Assembly: GCA_049969475.1 (NCBI GenBank)
Contig: JBMFOU010000023.1
Coordinates: 1-55,552, forward strand
Length of the DNA: 55,552 nt
Reading direction: 5' to 3'
Source of the DNA: UBA2030 sp049969475
GTDB lineage: Bacteria; Bacteroidota; Bacteroidia; Bacteroidales; TTA-H9
Positions 34,662 to 44,265 of the stretch are shown piece by piece. Positions within the stretch are counted from its first letter, which is position 1. The number at the start of each line of letters is the position of its first letter. The notes below the pieces were generated by a model that had not been told where the DNA came from, searched no databases, and was given only the letters and a program-made list of their open reading frames with translations. The translations under genes were made by a program, and so were the position numbers.

Positions 34662-37076
34662 ATGAACAAATCGTTTATTACTTTCCTACTCATGGTTTTA
34701 ATCGCACAAAATATCACAGCCGGAGAGTTTTCGACTTTGGGAAGCTTAAAATCGATGAAGCGGCAGGGCCAGAGCCTTGAAATAAGAACCACGCTTGGAA
34801 ACGCGGTGGTTACTGTAATGCGGCCCGACATTTTCCGTATAAGAATCGTAAAAGAAAAGTTGGGTACCGACTTCTCGTATGCGGTAGTTGGCAAACCTCA
34901 AAAAACAGATTTTAAAGTTCAACAAACCCCCGGGCTTATCAGGGTTAGCACATCAGCCCTGGTTTTAGAAATTAGCACCCAACCCGTACGGTTCACTTTT
35001 AAAACACTCGATGGGCAAATCATCAATCAGGATGACCCGGCCCTGGGCACCAACTGGAATGGTACGGAGGTCACTACCTGTAAGACCCTTTTCAAAGACG
35101 AAAAATTCATAGGTCTGGGAGAAAAATCGGGCAATCTCGACCGCCGGGGAGCTGCGTATTGGCACTGGAACACTGATAATCCCCGTTACGACAACAACAG
35201 CGATCCGCTTTACTCTACCATCCCTTTCTATATCGGCTTGCATTCAGGCCTGGTTTATGGTATTTATTTCGACAATACCCACAAGTCGTACTTCAATTTT
35301 GGAGCTTCTCAAGAAAGGTTTAGTTCGTTTGGTGCCGACGACGGTGAAATGGACTACTATTTCATTGGAGGTCAAAAGGTTGCCGATATCATCGAAGGAT
35401 ACACCTGGCTTACAGGTCGCATGCCCATGCCTCCGCTCTGGGCACTGGGCAACCAGCAATGCCGCTGGAGCTATTACCCCGACGAAGAAGTTCTTAATAT
35501 TGCCCAAACCTTCCGGAAAAAAAGAATCCCGGCTGACGTAATTTATCTCGACATTCACTACATGGATGCCTATAAAGTTTTCACCTGGCATCCCGAGCGC
35601 TTTAGCCAGCCTGCTAAACTACTGGGCGATTTAAAAGAAATGGGGTTCCACACGACGGTTATTATCGACCCCGGAATTAAGGTCGAGAAGGGATATCATG
35701 CCTACGAAGACGGGCTTAAGAACGATGTGTTTATCAAATATCCTGACGGACAGCCGTATCAGGGACAGGTATGGCCGGGATGGTGTTATTTTACCGACTA
35801 TACCCAGCCCAAGGCCCGCGAATGGTGGGGCAGTCAGTTTAAGGGTTTAATAAAAGATGGTGTGGAAGGCTTTTGGAACGACATGAACGAAATCGCCACC
35901 TGGGGACAGGCCACTCCCACTTTTATTCAGTTTGACTGGGAAGGACAGGGTGCCACTTACCGCAAGGCCAAAAACATATATGGTATGCTAATGGCCCGCA
36001 GTACCTACGAAGGAACCAAAGCCCTCATGAATCGCAGGCCCCTGGTACTTACCCGGGCTGGATTTGCTGGTCTGCAGCGCTATACCGCTATTTGGACAGG
36101 TGATAACCAGGCCAACGACGACCACATGCTCCTCGGTGTCAGATTGGTTAACAGCTTTGGTCTTTCAGGTGTACCCTTCAATGGATATGATATAGGTGGT
36201 TTCGGGGGTGATGCCACTCCTGCGCTCTATGCACGCTGGATAAGCCTGGGTGCCCTTTCACCCTTCTGCCGTACTCACAGTGCCTTCAATACCAAAGACT
36301 CTGAACCCTGGGCCTATGGCGAAGATGTAGAAGACATCGCCCGCAACTACATCAATTTCAGATACAGACTCATGCCCTATCTCTACAGCCTGTTCAGAGA
36401 AGCCTCCCAAACCGGCCTTCCGGTGCAAAGAACCCTGGCTATCGAATATTCTCAGGACCCGAGAACCTTCTACTACGTCTATCAAAATCAATACACCCTG
36501 GGGGCATCCCTACTGGTGGCTCCCTGCAAGAGCACCGAGGAACTAACACGGGTTTTCCTTCCCGAAGGGCAATGGTACAGGGTGTACGATGACCAGTTAT
36601 GGGAGGGCGGCACTGAAATTTTGACTGAAGCCCCATTGCATCGCCTGCCCATTTTCGTGAAAGCCGGCAGCATCATCCCAGTTTGGCCAGTGCTGCAGAA
36701 CACCGGTGAAGACCCGGGAGATATTCTCGAAATTCACATATACAAGGGCAAAGGTGTACACCGCTTCACGTATTACGAAGATGATGGACAAACATTTGAT
36801 TACCAGGAAGGAAAATACTACGAAAGAGAAATTACCTACGACGGAGATAAAAACACGCTGAACCTTTCACCCCAAAAAGGAAAGTATACCTCACGTTTCA
36901 AATCTCTGAAAATTGTATTACATGGTTATAGTGGAATGGAAGGAGTTCGGGAAGGGATGAAAGGGGAAAAATCTACCGAAAAAAGCAGTATCCTACCCGA
37001 AGGATTTGGATATAGCAAGGAAAATCCATGGTTTGAGTTCAGCCTGAAAGATGACGAAATAAATTTGAACTTCTAA
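34662..37076 (+). CDS. GH31 alpha-glucosidase family protein
   Basis: The protein has 804 residues with a signal peptide (MNKSFITFLLMVLIAQNITAG), so it is probably periplasmic. An N-terminal galactose-mutarotase-like beta domain (about 30-240) precedes the barrel. DGVEGFWNDMNEIATWG (about 404-420) holds the catalytic nucleophile Asp of GH31, and IWTGDNQANDD holds the likely acid/base. FWNDMNE and TRAGFAGLQRYTAIWTGDN are strong GH31 signatures. Typical activities are alpha-glucosidase or alpha-xylosidase. With a sus-type locus 25 kb away it could degrade imported alpha-glucan, but linkage is only inferred. The downstream SDR gene starts 4 bases after the stop. A TAGGTTTG -7 element lies at 34624-34631. 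Confidence 0.94.
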   Translation: MNKSFITFLLMVLIAQNITAGEFSTLGSLKSMKRQGQSLEIRTTLGNAVVTVMRPDIFRIRIVKEKLGTDFSYAVVGKPQKTDFKVQQTPGLIRVSTSALVLEISTQPVRFTFKTLDGQIINQDDPALGTNWNGTEVTTCKTLFKDEKFIGLGEKSGNLDRRGAAYWHWNTDNPRYDNNSDPLYSTIPFYIGLHSGLVYGIYFDNTHKSYFNFGASQERFSSFGADDGEMDYYFIGGQKVADIIEGYTWLTGRMPMPPLWALGNQQCRWSYYPDEEVLNIAQTFRKKRIPADVIYLDIHYMDAYKVFTWHPERFSQPAKLLGDLKEMGFHTTVIIDPGIKVEKGYHAYEDGLKNDVFIKYPDGQPYQGQVWPGWCYFTDYTQPKAREWWGSQFKGLIKDGVEGFWNDMNEIATWGQATPTFIQFDWEGQGATYRKAKNIYGMLMARSTYEGTKALMNRRPLVLTRAGFAGLQRYTAIWTGDNQANDDHMLLGVRLVNSFGLSGVPFNGYDIGGFGGDATPALYARWISLGALSPFCRTHSAFNTKDSEPWAYGEDVEDIARNYINFRYRLMPYLYSLFREASQTGLPVQRTLAIEYSQDPRTFYYVYQNQYTLGASLLVAPCKSTEELTRVFLPEGQWYRVYDDQLWEGGTEILTEAPLHRLPIFVKAGSIIPVWPVLQNTGEDPGDILEIHIYKGKGVHRFTYYEDDGQTFDYQEGKYYEREITYDGDKNTLNLSPQKGKYTSRFKSLKIVLHGYSGMEGVREGMKGEKSTEKSSILPEGFGYSKENPWFEFSLKDDEINLNF

Positions 37077-37080
37077 TTCC

Positions 37081-37827
37081 ATGGAAACACTTAAGGAAAA
37101 AGTAGCCATTATAACAGGGGCTTCGTCGGGAATAGGCGAAGCCACGGCGCGGGCTTTGGCATCGGAAGGTTGCCGGGTGGTGCTGGCTGCCCGCCGCATG
37201 AAAAAATTAACCGCACTTCGCGAATCGCTGGTGGCAGGTGGAGCCCAGGTGTTGGTGGTACAGACCGACGTTACCAGCCAGGGACAATGGAAATGCTTAG
37301 TTGATAAGGTGATAGAAACCTGGGGTCAAATTGACATTTTAGTGAACAATGCCGGAATCATGCCTCTCTCCTTTATCAAAAATCTTCGCATGGAGGAATG
37401 GGAACAGATGATTGATGTAAACCTCAAAGGGGTATTGTTCGGTGTTGCCGCTGTATTACCCCACATGCGAAGCAGGGGCCACGGACACATCATCAACATT
37501 AGCTCTACCGCGGGACGCTGGCTTTTCGACGGAGGGGCCGTTTATTGCGCCACGAAATTCGCAGTAAATGCCTTTTCGGAAGGATTTCGCAGGGAGATTA
37601 CAGCCAGCGAGGGCATCCGTATGACTCTCATCGAGCCCGGCATTACCTCTACCGAATTGCATCTGGGTATCAAAGATTCGGAAGTACTCGAGGCCGGCAG
37701 CAACCAGCCCCCGGTTACCCCTCTTCTGGCTGAAGACATTGCCAGAGCAGTAGTTTATGCAGTGACACAGCCTCACTACGTGAATGTGAACGAAATCCTT
37801 GTCATGCCTACGAATCAAAAATCATAA
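37081..37827 (+). CDS. Short-chain dehydrogenase/reductase
   Basis: This 248-residue protein is a classical SDR. It has cofactor loop TGASSGIGEATA (residues 13-24), NNAG (about 90) and the catalytic Ser (INISSTAG) with Tyr-x-x-x-Lys in YCATK (about 156-160). An arginine pair after the second strand (LAARRMKK) favours NADP(H). The substrate is unknown. It is tightly linked to the GH31 gene upstream and to DUF4301 downstream (20-base gap). Confidence 0.93.
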   Translation: METLKEKVAIITGASSGIGEATARALASEGCRVVLAARRMKKLTALRESLVAGGAQVLVVQTDVTSQGQWKCLVDKVIETWGQIDILVNNAGIMPLSFIKNLRMEEWEQMIDVNLKGVLFGVAAVLPHMRSRGHGHIINISSTAGRWLFDGGAVYCATKFAVNAFSEGFRREITASEGIRMTLIEPGITSTELHLGIKDSEVLEAGSNQPPVTPLLAEDIARAVVYAVTQPHYVNVNEILVMPTNQKS

Positions 37828-37847
37828 AACTGATAAATCCCAAATCC

Positions 37848-39395
37848 ATGCTAACCCACAGCGACCTTAAGCAGCTTCAGGAAAGGGGAATTGCACCCGA
37901 AACTGTTTATCAACAAATTGAACATTTTAAAAAAGGCTTCCCCTTTGCCGATCTCGTGGCTCCAGCTACCATTGGCCATGGTATCATGAAATATAATGAA
38001 CAGGAAATGGAAGAGCTGGAGACTTATTTCGAAAACGCCAGCCAGAATCTTGAAATTCTCAAATTTGTTCCAGCCTCGGGAGCAGCCACCCGAATGTTTA
38101 AACATCTTTTTGAATTCCGTGAAAAATACGACGGAAGCGAAACGGCTTTGCAGGAGTTTGAAAAAGACAAAGGTTTCAACTCCGTTTACACCTTCATTCA
38201 ACGCATAAAAGATTTTGCCTTTGTCGGTCTACTCGATGAAAAACTTCGCAGCCGGGGTAGCAACCTCGACTATGCCTTACAAAAGAAGGACTACAATCTT
38301 ATTATTTCTGGTGTTCTCGATGCATGGGGGCTCGACTACGGGAGTCTTCCCAAAGCACTCATATTGTTTCATAAATATCCCGAAGGGCCCCGCACCAGTG
38401 TTGAAGAACACCTGGTGGAAGGTGCCATGCATGCAAGGAATTACAACGGCGAAGTACACATACACTTCACCGTATCGCCCGAGCATCAAAGCAAATTTGA
38501 AGCCCTGATAGCAGCAAAAAAATCTCTATTTGAAAAGAAGCTGGGTGTAAGATACCGAATAGATTACTCTGTTCAGAAACCCACTACAGATACCTTAGCC
38601 GTTGATATGAACAACGAGCCCTTCCGCAATTCAGATGGAAGCTTGCTGTTTCGTCCGGGCGGACATGGAGCCCTGCTCGAAAACCTGAATGATGCCGGCG
38701 GAGACATCATTTTCATTAAGAATATTGACAACATTATAGGTGACCGACTGCGGACCGAAACGGTTAAGTACAAGAAAGTGATAGGTGGCTTATTGTTGAA
38801 AATCAGGAACCGTATTAATGAATTTTTGTTTCAGCTGGATGCCGGAGGTGCCAACACTGAGATGATTGCCGACATAGAAAACTATGCAACTACTCACCTT
38901 TTCATAAACATTCCCTCAGAATATTATCAACTGAACCTCAACGAAAAAGGACAGTGGTGGAAACAAAGGCTCAACCGTCCTATCAGGGTGTGCGGCATGG
39001 TGAAAAATGAGGGTGAACCCGGGGGAGGGCCCTTCATTGTACGTACCAGTAGAGGTGAAGTAAGTCTGCAGATTGTGGAATCCTCACAAATAAACCTGAA
39101 AGATCCTGCCCAGAAAGCGATTGTCGACAAGGCTACGCATTTCAATCCAGTGGATCTGGTATGCAGCATGAGAGATTACCGCGGTCGTCGCTTCCATCTG
39201 TCCGACTTTGTGGACCCTGAAACCGGGTTTATCTCCGTAAAATCGAAAGATGGCCGGGACCTGAAAGCCCTCGAATTGCCCGGGCTATGGAACGGCGCCA
39301 TGGCCTATTGGCTCACCGTTTTTGTAGAAACCCCGCTCATCACCTTCAACCCGGTAAAAACCGTTAATGATTTACTCAGGCCCGAACACCAATAA
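37848..39395 (+). CDS. DUF4301 family protein
   Basis: This 515-residue protein is a typical DUF4301 (PF14134) length. The start LTHSDLKQLQERGIAPETVYQQIEHFKKGFPF and the motif KFVPASGAATRMFKHLFEF (about residues 72-90) are family marks. The second resembles the nucleotide-binding loop of sugar-nucleotidyltransferases. Later RPGGHGALLENLNDAGGDIIFIKNIDN also fits a nucleotidyltransferase-like fold. The function has not been shown. It is restricted largely to Bacteroidota. It is followed by dapB with a 14-base gap. Confidence 0.88.
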   Translation: MLTHSDLKQLQERGIAPETVYQQIEHFKKGFPFADLVAPATIGHGIMKYNEQEMEELETYFENASQNLEILKFVPASGAATRMFKHLFEFREKYDGSETALQEFEKDKGFNSVYTFIQRIKDFAFVGLLDEKLRSRGSNLDYALQKKDYNLIISGVLDAWGLDYGSLPKALILFHKYPEGPRTSVEEHLVEGAMHARNYNGEVHIHFTVSPEHQSKFEALIAAKKSLFEKKLGVRYRIDYSVQKPTTDTLAVDMNNEPFRNSDGSLLFRPGGHGALLENLNDAGGDIIFIKNIDNIIGDRLRTETVKYKKVIGGLLLKIRNRINEFLFQLDAGGANTEMIADIENYATTHLFINIPSEYYQLNLNEKGQWWKQRLNRPIRVCGMVKNEGEPGGGPFIVRTSRGEVSLQIVESSQINLKDPAQKAIVDKATHFNPVDLVCSMRDYRGRRFHLSDFVDPETGFISVKSKDGRDLKALELPGLWNGAMAYWLTVFVETPLITFNPVKTVNDLLRPEHQ

Positions 39396-39409
39396 AAGAG
39401 CTTTACACC

Positions 39410-40129
39410 ATGAAAATTCTTATTTCAGGTTACGGACGCATGGGCCGCGAAATTGAAACACTGGCCATTCAGCAAGGACACGAAATTGCAGGTATTTACG
39501 ATAAGACTGAAGACTGGGACGAAAATCCCCAGCCTTTAAAGACCTGCGATGTAGTAATAGATTTTAGCCGGCCAGTTACTGCGCCTGAAAACATACGTCG
39601 CTGCCTTGTAGCTCATAAACCCATTGTGGTTGGTACCACAGGCTGGCACGACCACCTGCCTGAGCTCACCCAACTTTGCAGCAAAATGCAGGGGGCCATC
39701 TTTTATGCCCCTAACTTCAGCCTGGGAATCAACATTTTTCTGCAAACTGCTGAAGCATTGGCCAAAGCGCTTAATGCCTTCCATTACGAAGCTTCTATTC
39801 GTGAAATACATCACATTCACAAAGAAGATGCTCCCAGTGGAACGGCCATAGCTTTGGCCGCCCGGATAATCAGTCAGATGGAGCAGTACCAGAGCTGGCA
39901 ACTTGTAATGGGCGACCATGCCGATGAAGGAAAACTCCCGGTGCATGCAGTACGCGAGGGCGAAGTAACAGGATTTCATGAAGTTACTTTTAGCTCGGGC
40001 AGTGATGTGATAAGGCTGAGCCACGAGGCGCTTAACCGCTCTGGTTTTGCGTTGGGAGCTCTGGCAGCCGCCCGTTGGATCCTCAACCGTCGGGGGGTTT
40101 TCACCATGAAAGACATGCTCAGCGATTGA
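39410..40129 (+). CDS. dapB: 4-hydroxy-tetrahydrodipicolinate reductase
   Basis: The 239-residue protein is a slightly short DapB, as in Bacteroidota. It reduces dihydrodipicolinate in lysine and meso-diaminopimelate synthesis. The cofactor loop ISGYGRMGREIE (residues 4-15), DVVIDFSRP, VVGTTGW and the substrate/catalytic motif SIREIHHIHKEDAPSGTA (His-His and Lys) are present. It lies downstream of DUF4301 and upstream of a membrane protein gene, all on the same strand. Confidence 0.96.
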   Translation: MKILISGYGRMGREIETLAIQQGHEIAGIYDKTEDWDENPQPLKTCDVVIDFSRPVTAPENIRRCLVAHKPIVVGTTGWHDHLPELTQLCSKMQGAIFYAPNFSLGINIFLQTAEALAKALNAFHYEASIREIHHIHKEDAPSGTAIALAARIISQMEQYQSWQLVMGDHADEGKLPVHAVREGEVTGFHEVTFSSGSDVIRLSHEALNRSGFALGALAAARWILNRRGVFTMKDMLSD

Positions 40130-40165
40130 GCCCTTGTTTAAACCTGAATCAACCTTAACGATTGC

Positions 40166-40858
40166 ATGAAGAAGCAAGATTTATTTTTTGCAGCAGGGGT
40201 GTTAGTTTTTTTTCTCCCCTTTTTTCTTTTTCCGGAAGTATATCAATTTTATGAGCGTTTCAACCGGGAACACGGCATGTGGACGAGCTTCATTAAGTTT
40301 GCCCTGCTGGCCACCACGGGCGAGTCTATCGGCTTGCGAATACGAATCGGGCATTATAACCAACCGGGCTTTGGGCTCTTACCCCGCGCTATTGTATGGG
40401 GACTTCTTGGATTAACCATCAAATTGGCTTTCGTCATTTTTTCCTCTGGCACGGTCACTTTTCTTCAGTACATGGGCATGAAGCAGGCCGGAGCAGTCAT
40501 GCTGGAGCCTCTCAGTATGCAAAAGATCTTCGTGGCTTTTTGCATCAGCTTATTTATGAATACCATTTATGCCCCGGTGATGATGACCTTCCATAAAATT
40601 ACAGATACCCACATCGTACTGAATGGTGGCACTCTGGATGCTTTGATAAAACCCATTCGTTTTGCAGACATGTTCAGCCAAATTAATTGGAAAGTGCAAT
40701 GGGGCTTTGTATTCAAAAAGACCATACCTTTTTTTTGGATACCTGCCCATACTCTTACATTTCTTTTGCCTGCTGATTATCAGGTGCTTTTTGCCGCATT
40801 ACTGAGTGTAGTGCTGGGAGTATTTTTGGCCGTGGCCAGCTTGAAAGGGCAAAAATAA
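40166..40858 (+). CDS. Integral membrane protein, possibly Mpv17/PMP22-like
   Basis: This 230-residue protein has about five hydrophobic segments (for example FFAAGVLVFFLPFFLFP, AIVWGLLGLTIKLAFVIFSS and VLFAALLSVVLGVFLAVA). The C-terminal part 'INWKVQWGFVFKKTIPFFWIPAHTLTFLLP' resembles the Mpv17 signature region, but the match is loose. No catalytic motif is visible and the function is unknown. It lies 36 bases after dapB. Confidence 0.55.
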   Translation: MKKQDLFFAAGVLVFFLPFFLFPEVYQFYERFNREHGMWTSFIKFALLATTGESIGLRIRIGHYNQPGFGLLPRAIVWGLLGLTIKLAFVIFSSGTVTFLQYMGMKQAGAVMLEPLSMQKIFVAFCISLFMNTIYAPVMMTFHKITDTHIVLNGGTLDALIKPIRFADMFSQINWKVQWGFVFKKTIPFFWIPAHTLTFLLPADYQVLFAALLSVVLGVFLAVASLKGQK

Positions 40859-40909
40859 TTTTCCGCAATCGTTTGAAATTTATATTTTAGCCCGAATAAA
40901 AAGCAAGGC

Positions 40910-42238
40910 ATGACAGACAGGATACCTATCCCTGGAGAAATTGTTAATAAGGTTATTACCGATTGCGGACTTACAAGCTTAGGCAAAGCATCTATAAGAG
41001 AAATCAAGAGGCTAGTGGATTGCCTGGAGCAAGCCAGTGGTCAGCGTTTTGTGCGCATGGAAATGGGCATCCCGGGCCTGCCGGCCTCATCCATAGGGGT
41101 AGAAGCTCAAATTGAGGCCCTGCGTAATGGAATTGCAGCTGTTTACCCCGACATACAAGGACTACCGGAACTTAAAGAAGAAATCGCCCGATTCGTAAAA
41201 CTCTTCATCAACACAGATGTAAAACCCGAGGGATGTATTCCCACGGTAGGAAGCATGCAGGGGGGCTTTGCCTCTTTCATGACCGTCAACCGCATGTTTG
41301 AAGGGAAAAATAAAACCCTCTTCATCGATCCCGGTTTTCCTGTCCATAAACAGCAAATTAAGATTCTGGGACTCGGGCATCGCAGTTTCGACGTTTACAA
41401 CTACCGGGGGGCAGCTTTACGTGATAAACTCGAAGAGATGCTCTCAGACGGAACGGTTTCCTCTCTACTGTATTCCAACCCCAACAACCCGGCCTGGTTT
41501 TGCCTCACAGAAGAGGAACTATCGATTATCGCTGAAGTGGCCTCTAAATACAATGTAATCGTCATCGAAGATCTGGCCTATTTTGGCATGGACTTCCGCA
41601 AAGATTACTCCCAACCGGGTAAACCTCCGTTTCAGCCCAGTATATCGCACTTTTACGATAAATACATTTTATTGATATCCAGCAGTAAAGTATTTAGCTA
41701 TGCAGGTGAACGCATAGGCATGCTGGTGATTTCGGATGCACTTTTCAACAGTACAGCCCCGGGCCTTTTGAAATATTATGGAACCGACAAGTTCGGACAT
41801 GCTTTTATTTTTGGCACCATGTATGCCCTGAGTTCGGGAACCGCCCACTCGCCCCAATATGCCTTGGCTGCCCTTTTAAAGGCCGTAAACGATGGAAGGT
41901 ACAATTTTATAGAAGACGTAAAAGAATATGGAGAAAAGGCAGCTATCATGAAAAAGATGTTCACCGACAATGGCTTTCATATTGTTTACGATAAAGACCT
42001 CGACGAGCCCATTGCCGACGGGTTTTATTTCACCTTTGCCTATCCCGGGTATACGGGCACTGAACTGCTTGAAAAACTTGTATATTACGGTATTAGTGCC
42101 ATCGCCCTATCCATTACGGGTAGTGAGCGCACCGAAGGCATCCGTGCCTGCGTATCGCTGGTAGGCCGCGATCAACTGCCCGACCTTGAATACCGGCTCC
42201 GCCGCTTCCATGAAGATCACAAAAGCCTGGTAAATTAG
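40910..42238 (+). CDS. PLP-dependent aminotransferase (class I/II)
   Basis: This 442-residue protein is a fold-type I aminotransferase. It has YSNPNNPAWFCLTEEEL (substrate/PLP loop), VIVIEDLAYFGMDFRKD (Asp for the pyridine nitrogen) and the PLP-binding Lys in LLISSSKVFSYAGERIGML (about residue 266, with the phosphate-binding Arg). The C-terminal small domain has TGSERTEGIRACVSL. The amino-acid substrate cannot be told. It follows the membrane protein gene by 51 bases. Confidence 0.9.
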   Translation: MTDRIPIPGEIVNKVITDCGLTSLGKASIREIKRLVDCLEQASGQRFVRMEMGIPGLPASSIGVEAQIEALRNGIAAVYPDIQGLPELKEEIARFVKLFINTDVKPEGCIPTVGSMQGGFASFMTVNRMFEGKNKTLFIDPGFPVHKQQIKILGLGHRSFDVYNYRGAALRDKLEEMLSDGTVSSLLYSNPNNPAWFCLTEEELSIIAEVASKYNVIVIEDLAYFGMDFRKDYSQPGKPPFQPSISHFYDKYILLISSSKVFSYAGERIGMLVISDALFNSTAPGLLKYYGTDKFGHAFIFGTMYALSSGTAHSPQYALAALLKAVNDGRYNFIEDVKEYGEKAAIMKKMFTDNGFHIVYDKDLDEPIADGFYFTFAYPGYTGTELLEKLVYYGISAIALSITGSERTEGIRACVSLVGRDQLPDLEYRLRRFHEDHKSLVN

Positions 42239-42295
42239 TTTTTGTTTACCTTAACTAACGGAATGATTACCCCACGCTATTGGGGCAGCGCAAGA

Positions 42296-42333
42296 GGCCA
42301 TTCATTCCCCAAAGAATGAATGGCCTAACTTTG
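42296..42333 (+). promoter_or_regulatory. 12-bp inverted repeat abutting a -7 element before the U32 gene
   Basis: GGCCATTCATTC (42296-42307) and GAATGAATGGCC (42314-42325) form a perfect repeat with a 6-base spacer. TAACTTTG (42326-42333) begins at the next base and matches TAnnTTTG. The repeat therefore occupies the spacer and -33 region, as a repressor operator would. There is no T tract, so a terminator is unlikely. Confidence 0.5.
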
Positions 42334-42340
42334 TACCCGT

Positions 42341-44185
42341 ATGGAAACCGGTAGGCCTTATCCCCTCGAGCTGCTTGCTCCTGCCCGCGATCTTAACACG
42401 GGTGTGGCCGCCATTAATTATGGGGCCGATGCAGTGTATATTGGCGCGCCTGCTTTTGGAGCCAGGGCAGCAGCCACCAACAGCGTGGCTGATATAGAAA
42501 AATTGGCAAATTATGCCCATATCTTCAAAGCCAGAGTCTATGTTACGCTCAATACGCTTTTGCGTGACGATGAAATAGAACAGGCCACAAAATTGGCCTG
42601 GGACGTTTATCGGGCAGGTGCCGATGCACTCATCATTCAGGATTTCGGGCTAGTGGAAGCAGGCTTACCCCCTATTCCATTACATGCCAGCACCCAGATG
42701 CATAATACCAGCCCGGAAAAGGTTGTTTTCCTCGAAAAATGCGGCTTTCGCCAGGTAGTGCTGGCCCGGGAGACCCCCTTGGAAGAAATCCGTCGCATAC
42801 GTGCACAAACCACGGTGCCGCTCGAGTTTTTCGTGCATGGGGCCTTATGTGTATGCTACAGTGGTCATTGCCATCTGAGTAAGCACCTTACAGGCCGCAG
42901 TGCCAACCGGGGAGCCTGCGCTCAACCTTGCAGGTCGTATTACGATATCGTCTCAGCCACCGGACACATCATGGCCCGGCAGGCCTATGCCCTCAGCCCC
43001 AAAGATCTCAATCTCTCTGCACATCTGGAAGAATTAATTGAAGCAGGTATCAGCAGTTTTAAAATCGAGGGCCGGCTCAAGGATGTGGAATATGTGAAAA
43101 ACATCACGGCCTATTATCGTAAACTACTGGATGAATATCTCTTACAACATCCCGAGTACGCCCGGGCATCGTCGGGCCAGTCTGCCGTGGATTTTCAGCC
43201 CAATCCTGCCAAAAGCTTCAACCGGGGTTTTACAGATTATTTTCTCAATCAACGCCCCCAGCAGTTAATATCTCGCATTCCCCGCTCATTGGGCGAGCCA
43301 CTGGGAAAAATTTCCCAAATCGATAAAAAAGGTTTTGTTATTGAACCCACTACATCGGTAAAACCTGGTGATGGCCTGGTTATCATAAATCCTGATGGGA
43401 GCTGGGGAGGATCGAAAGTCATCAGTGTAAATAAGGGATGGGTAAGGCTTTTAAACGACCTGAAGATCAAGCCTGGGGCAGAAGTTTTTCGTAATGAAGA
43501 TGGCGAATTCTCGGAGCGGCTACGCAAATCGTTTGCCCAACGGAAAATCCGAGTGCAGGTGCATGTAAATGAAACCGCAGAGGGTTTCAGCCTGGAACTT
43601 TTCGACGAAGATGGTGTTCACTCGGAAACCCCCATGGCCATGGATAAAATCCCCGCGCGAAATCCTGAAAACGCGCGTCAAACGATTCTCAATAGTTTGG
43701 CCAAAGATAAAGACAGCCCTTTCGCGCTTGTTCTTGCAACTAATCCGGAAAATCTGGGTCAATGGCATGTGCTAGCCTCGGGCATCAACGAACTGCGCCG
43801 ACGAGCCATAGAAAATCATCTAAATCAACGCATTACTCAATTTCGACCTGAACGGGTAAACTGGCAGCCCACCTCACATGCCTATCCTTCCACCGACTTT
43901 TTACCTTTTCTCGAAATCACCAATAACTATCAAATTCGTTTTTTAGAACATCATGGGGTAAAGGCAGAATGGCTTCACCAACTGCCTCCCCCACCCCTTA
44001 TGGTTACCAGGCACTGCCTGCGCTACACCTTTGGAGTATGCCCAAGGCACCAGCACTACGACGCCTCCCGCGACCCCGCCCTTCTCATCAACAACCGGCG
44101 AAAACTTTATCTGAGTTACGATTGCCAGCATTGTGTAATGATGATTCATGATAGGCCGACCAAAGCTTCTGGATACCAGCCCTGA
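42341..44185 (+). CDS. Peptidase U32 family protein (RlhA/TrhP-like)
   Basis: The protein has 614 residues. The N-terminal half is the U32 barrel: LELLAPARDLNTGVAAINYGADAVYIG (residues 6-32), VYVTLNTLLRDDE, PLHASTQMHNTSPE and the Cys-rich FVHGALCVCYSGHCHLSKHL and RGACAQPCRSYYDI. The C-terminal extension (about 330-614) ends in CPRHQ and YDCQHCVMMI, so more Cys residues may bind an iron-sulfur cluster. Relatives take part in prephenate-dependent hydroxylation of cytidine or uridine in rRNA and tRNA (RlhA, TrhP). Others are annotated as collagenases. RNA modification is the likelier role given the cluster-type Cys and the rRNA methyltransferase gene next to it. Confidence 0.9.
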   Translation: METGRPYPLELLAPARDLNTGVAAINYGADAVYIGAPAFGARAAATNSVADIEKLANYAHIFKARVYVTLNTLLRDDEIEQATKLAWDVYRAGADALIIQDFGLVEAGLPPIPLHASTQMHNTSPEKVVFLEKCGFRQVVLARETPLEEIRRIRAQTTVPLEFFVHGALCVCYSGHCHLSKHLTGRSANRGACAQPCRSYYDIVSATGHIMARQAYALSPKDLNLSAHLEELIEAGISSFKIEGRLKDVEYVKNITAYYRKLLDEYLLQHPEYARASSGQSAVDFQPNPAKSFNRGFTDYFLNQRPQQLISRIPRSLGEPLGKISQIDKKGFVIEPTTSVKPGDGLVIINPDGSWGGSKVISVNKGWVRLLNDLKIKPGAEVFRNEDGEFSERLRKSFAQRKIRVQVHVNETAEGFSLELFDEDGVHSETPMAMDKIPARNPENARQTILNSLAKDKDSPFALVLATNPENLGQWHVLASGINELRRRAIENHLNQRITQFRPERVNWQPTSHAYPSTDFLPFLEITNNYQIRFLEHHGVKAEWLHQLPPPPLMVTRHCLRYTFGVCPRHQHYDASRDPALLINNRRKLYLSYDCQHCVMMIHDRPTKASGYQP

Positions 44186-44225
44186 ATGTATTTACCCATT
44201 AGCCTTTGAATACCTTTTCTTGCCG

Positions 44226-44233
44226 TACCTTTG
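44226..44233 (+). promoter_or_regulatory. Bacteroidota -7 element before the methyltransferase gene
   Basis: TACCTTTG matches TAnnTTTG, 32 bases upstream of the ATG at 44266. Confidence 0.5.
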
Positions 44234-44265
44234 CGGCCTGAGAATTCGAGAAAAGGTTTTAAAGA

